From the NCBI RefSeq assembly GCF_029267015.1, contig NZ_JARIEA010000074.1, forward strand, positions 1-44,668: 44,668 nucleotides of DNA, written 5' to 3'. The notes beneath the pieces are model-generated. The model was not told the origin of the DNA, searched no databases, and saw only the letters and a list, made by a program, of their open reading frames with translations. This stretch comes from Sporosarcina ureae. Its GTDB lineage: Bacteria > Bacillota > Bacilli > Bacillales_A > Planococcaceae. This document shows, in pieces, positions 42,534-44,668 of the stretch (its first letter is position 1; every line of letters starts with the position of its first letter). Position numbers and translations under genes: made by a program.

Positions 42534-42792
42534 AGTCACTGGTTTTATCTACTATAAACCACAACCAAACTTGGTAAATACTTAGTAGCGCAGGCACAAC
42601 TGCGGGGTAGGCCGTGGCCATGAGACAGCTAGCAGCTCCACCGCTAGTTGGCTCATGGCTGGAGGCAATCCCCCAAGTGCCTGTGCGGGTCCTAAGCGCG
42701 ACACTCACTACTTTCCATGCACAAGCCAATGTCGAGCCGCGATCCAATCTAAACGTTATTTACTTTTACAACATAGAAGACATGTTGCGCGA
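42534..42792 (-). repeat. ~260-bp structured repeat array, copy Y1
   Basis: Reverse complement relative to X: CCATGAGACAGCTAGC pairs with GCTAGTTGGCTCATGG, enclosed by GCAGGCAC...GGGG and CCCC...GTGCCTG. The reverse complement keeps ATGAGCCA ... CTGTCTCAT as in X. Confidence 0.85.
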
Positions 42793-43051
42793 AGTCACTG
42801 GTTTTCATCTTCTATAAACCACAACCAAACGTGGTAAGTACTTAGTAGAGCAGGCACAACTGCGGGGTAGGCCGTGGCCATGAGACAACTGGCAGCTCCA
42901 CCGCCAGCTGGCTCATGGCTGGAGGCAATCCCCCACGTGCCTGCGCGGGTCCAAAGCATGACCCTAACTACCTTCCATGCACAATCCAATCTCGAGCAAC
43001 GATCCAATCTATCTGTTACGTACTTTTCCAGAACCAAAGATAAGTATCACC
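42793..43051 (-). repeat. ~260-bp structured repeat array, copy Y2
   Basis: Tandem with Y1 at 260-base spacing, starting again at AGTCACTGGTTTT. The central stem has compensating-looking changes (CAACTGGC / GCCAGCTGG in place of CAGCTAGC / GCTAGTTGG). Confidence 0.85.
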
Positions 43052-43052
43052 G

Positions 43053-43262
43053 TTCCACTGTCTTCATCTTTTATAAACCACAATCTAACTTGTCAACCAC
43101 TTAGTAGCGCAGGCACAACTGCGGGGTCGGCCGTGGCCATGAGACAGCTAGCAGCCCCACCGCTAGTTGGCTCATGGCTGGAGGCAATCCCCCACGTGCC
43201 TGCGCGAGTCCAAAGCATGACCCTCACTACTTTCAATGAACAAGCCAAACTCGAGCAACGAC
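43053..43262 (-). repeat. ~260-bp structured repeat array, copy Y3
   Basis: Third tandem copy, 259 bases after Y2, ending about 15 bases before the stop of the convergent RocB-like gene. Same long stem: GCAGGCAC with GTGCCTGC and CCATGAGACAGCTAGC with GCTAGTTGGCTCATGG. Confidence 0.85.
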
Positions 43263-43276
43263 CCCAAAACCTTACA

Positions 43277-44668
43277 TCATCTAGACTTAGACTGCTGATC
43301 CATACCAGCCAGCCTCTTCACCAACTGCTCCAACAACACCGGCATCTCCTTGAACGCACTATTAATATGCAAACGCTCCGTCTTCTGATGCGCATCCTTA
43401 CCAAACGGCCCCACATTCAACACAGGAGCAGTCAGCTTCCGCATATCCTCAAACGGAATCGAATACGTATCCCCATAGACCGGTGTATTGTCCGCAAACG
43501 CCATCCAATGATTCTCCTCATCCTTGTAATGCACATAACTCAAATCACAAATCCCATTGAAATAATGCACCTGATCGAGCGTCAGATCAAACACCTTCGC
43601 ACGTTCTTGCAGAAACTCGATAGACTCGATGACAAGCGGATCGTCCGACGAGTTAACTGCAGGATAATAAGGCGGCGCATAGAACAGCACCGTTGCCGGT
43701 CCAAGTTCTTGGCACTCCATCATCAACGTATCTACAATACGAATACATTGTTCACGGTCATCCCATTCTTCCTGCAATAGCACTTCTTGTTTCAATCTGC
43801 GCACTTCATTCGTTCCTAATTTACCCTCGGCGTATTTTAATAACTCTTCAAAACGTAATACACGAATGTCCCCTAACGGCTCGGCTGATTCACGGTCACA
43901 AATCGCTTTATAATGTTCATTGCATTGCTCCATCGCTTCATTCGCCACTTGTTCGAATAAATCCATGATTTCTGCAGCTGTCTGCTTGAACAAAAAGACA
44001 TTGTATAGCGCGGCCGCCCGCTGTGGTGTTTGTGTAGAGTACTGGATCTTTAAATCCTTTTGATGCAGCGTGACAGGAAGTGGTGTAGATTCCTCCTGAT
44101 GCACTTCACGGAATAGTGGATTCCATTCCATCCGATGCGTTAAAAACGAAGCCATATAATCTGCAGTAATACCTTTTAACGGTTCGCCAACATGCGTTTC
44201 TTTCCCATAGAACAAAGCGGACGGCATGATTTTTCCGATTGTACCCGAATATATATATTCCTTCGTATCCGCGGGTCCTTGTGAAAATGAAGGCTCTCCA
44301 TTTAAGAATAATTTATAGTGGCGTCCTTCTTGTTCTTGCAGACGCACCAGTTCCTTTACAGCAGCTCGCATTCCCGCTGAATTCACTTCCTCATCTGGAA
44401 CTGTACATAGCAATAAATTTATCGGCCACTGCTCTAGACTCGCTCGCTCAATCAACTGAATATGTAAAGCCAAGCCCATTTTCATATCCATCGTACCTCT
44501 GCCAAATAAATAATTTCCTGATTCCAAATCAATACGCGCAGCTTCAGGCAACGTATCTTTGTCTTCCAATAGCTTCTTTGTTAGTTCTTCGGGATAGAAT
44601 GCGAGTGGTTCAAGTGCTCCATATTCGTCTGTTTGTACAGTATCGAAATGACTGATCAAAACGATAGT
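43277..44668 (-). CDS. RocB-like M20 family peptidase, 5' end outside the window
   Basis: About 464 codons are present; the frame is open to the right edge, so the N-terminus is missing (family members are ~540-570 residues). Visible motifs: ISHFDTV at the metal site, FGRGTMDMKMGLALHIQ (bridging Asp), and CTVPDEEVNSAGM (catalytic and metal Glu). The C-terminal part has WMAFADNTPVYGDTYSIPFE and NVGPFGKDAHQKTERL, as in the arginine-utilisation protein RocB. Hydrolysis of a peptide or amidated amino acid is expected. No roc genes are visible on this side. Confidence 0.85.
   Translation of the reverse strand, partial: TIVLISHFDTVQTDEYGALEPLAFYPEELTKKLLEDKDTLPEAARIDLESGNYLFGRGTMDMKMGLALHIQLIERASLEQWPINLLLCTVPDEEVNSAGMRAAVKELVRLQEQEGRHYKLFLNGEPSFSQGPADTKEYIYSGTIGKIMPSALFYGKETHVGEPLKGITADYMASFLTHRMEWNPLFREVHQEESTPLPVTLHQKDLKIQYSTQTPQRAAALYNVFLFKQTAAEIMDLFEQVANEAMEQCNEHYKAICDRESAEPLGDIRVLRFEELLKYAEGKLGTNEVRRLKQEVLLQEEWDDREQCIRIVDTLMMECQELGPATVLFYAPPYYPAVNSSDDPLVIESIEFLQERAKVFDLTLDQVHYFNGICDLSYVHYKDEENHWMAFADNTPVYGDTYSIPFEDMRKLTAPVLNVGPFGKDAHQKTERLHINSAFKEMPVLLEQLVKRLAGMDQQSKSR

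Noticed and set aside
42003..43262. rRNA or tRNA cluster
   Set aside because: No tRNA arms or rRNA motifs fit. The copies are hairpin repeats of their own type.
42795..43780. Open frames across Y2-Y3 and into the RocB-like gene
   Set aside because: They lie in the repeat or antisense to a well-supported gene.

Overview
The window looks like a chromosomal segment of a motile, low-to-moderate G+C Bacillales species. A Planococcaceae member close to Sporosarcina is my best guess. The support is gene order and protein similarity: flgM-flgN-flgK-flgL-yviE / fliW-csrA-hag next to degV-comFA-comFC, hemE-hemH-hemY beside an HmoB-type heme monooxygenase, lplJ beside yhfH, and Bacillus-like sigma-D, sigma-A and FadR sites. 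No rRNA, tRNA or CRISPR array was seen.

Layout. 1-3.6 kb: end of a 5-oxoprolinase subunit gene, an IclR regulator, a class-I glutamine amidotransferase-like hydrolase, a YjjG-type HAD phosphatase and a choline-kinase-like phosphotransferase. 3.6-11.9 kb: an AT-rich accessory island. It holds an unrecognised three-gene operon (soluble protein, membrane protein, acidic-tailed protein), a fragment resembling a type III DNA methyltransferase, two broken flagellin 3' ends, a decayed IS4-type transposase, a HEPN-like gene whose 3' end is replaced by a repeat, five copies of a short palindromic repeat family, and a free-standing LAGLIDADG protein. 11.9-21.9 kb: flagellar filament, hook-junction and anti-sigma genes with two good sigma-D promoters and a CsrA-binding hag leader, then competence genes and degV. 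22-30.3 kb: enoyl-CoA hydratase, ComFB, aspartase, an S9 peptidase and acyl-CoA ligase, interspersed with three inverted pairs of a ~130-bp structured repeat, a 10 x 21-bp tandem repeat and a third flagellin remnant. 30.4-34.8 kb: a complete Bce-type module (response regulator, intramembrane-sensing kinase, ABC ATPase, FtsX-like permease). 34.9-41.9 kb: lipoate ligase, yhfH, heme synthesis and degradation, and an M20 amidohydrolase. 41.9-43.3 kb: five related ~260-bp structured repeats in a 2+3 inverted array. The window ends inside a RocB-like M20 peptidase gene.

How the parts work together. FlgM holds sigma-D until the hook-basal body is finished. Sigma-D then transcribes flgM-flgN-flgK-flgL and hag, while the FliW/CsrA pair adjusts hag translation through the leader. 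The Bce-type module should sense and remove a cell-wall-active peptide. hemE/H/Y complete heme synthesis and HmoB degrades heme. The acyl-CoA ligase carries a FadR-like box consistent with fatty-acid control.

The best candidate for something undescribed is the three-gene operon at 4.8-7.1 kb, in its setting of a methyltransferase fragment, HEPN gene and IS debris. The two structured-repeat systems (paired ~130-bp elements and the 260-bp array) come next. Functions for these are inference only.
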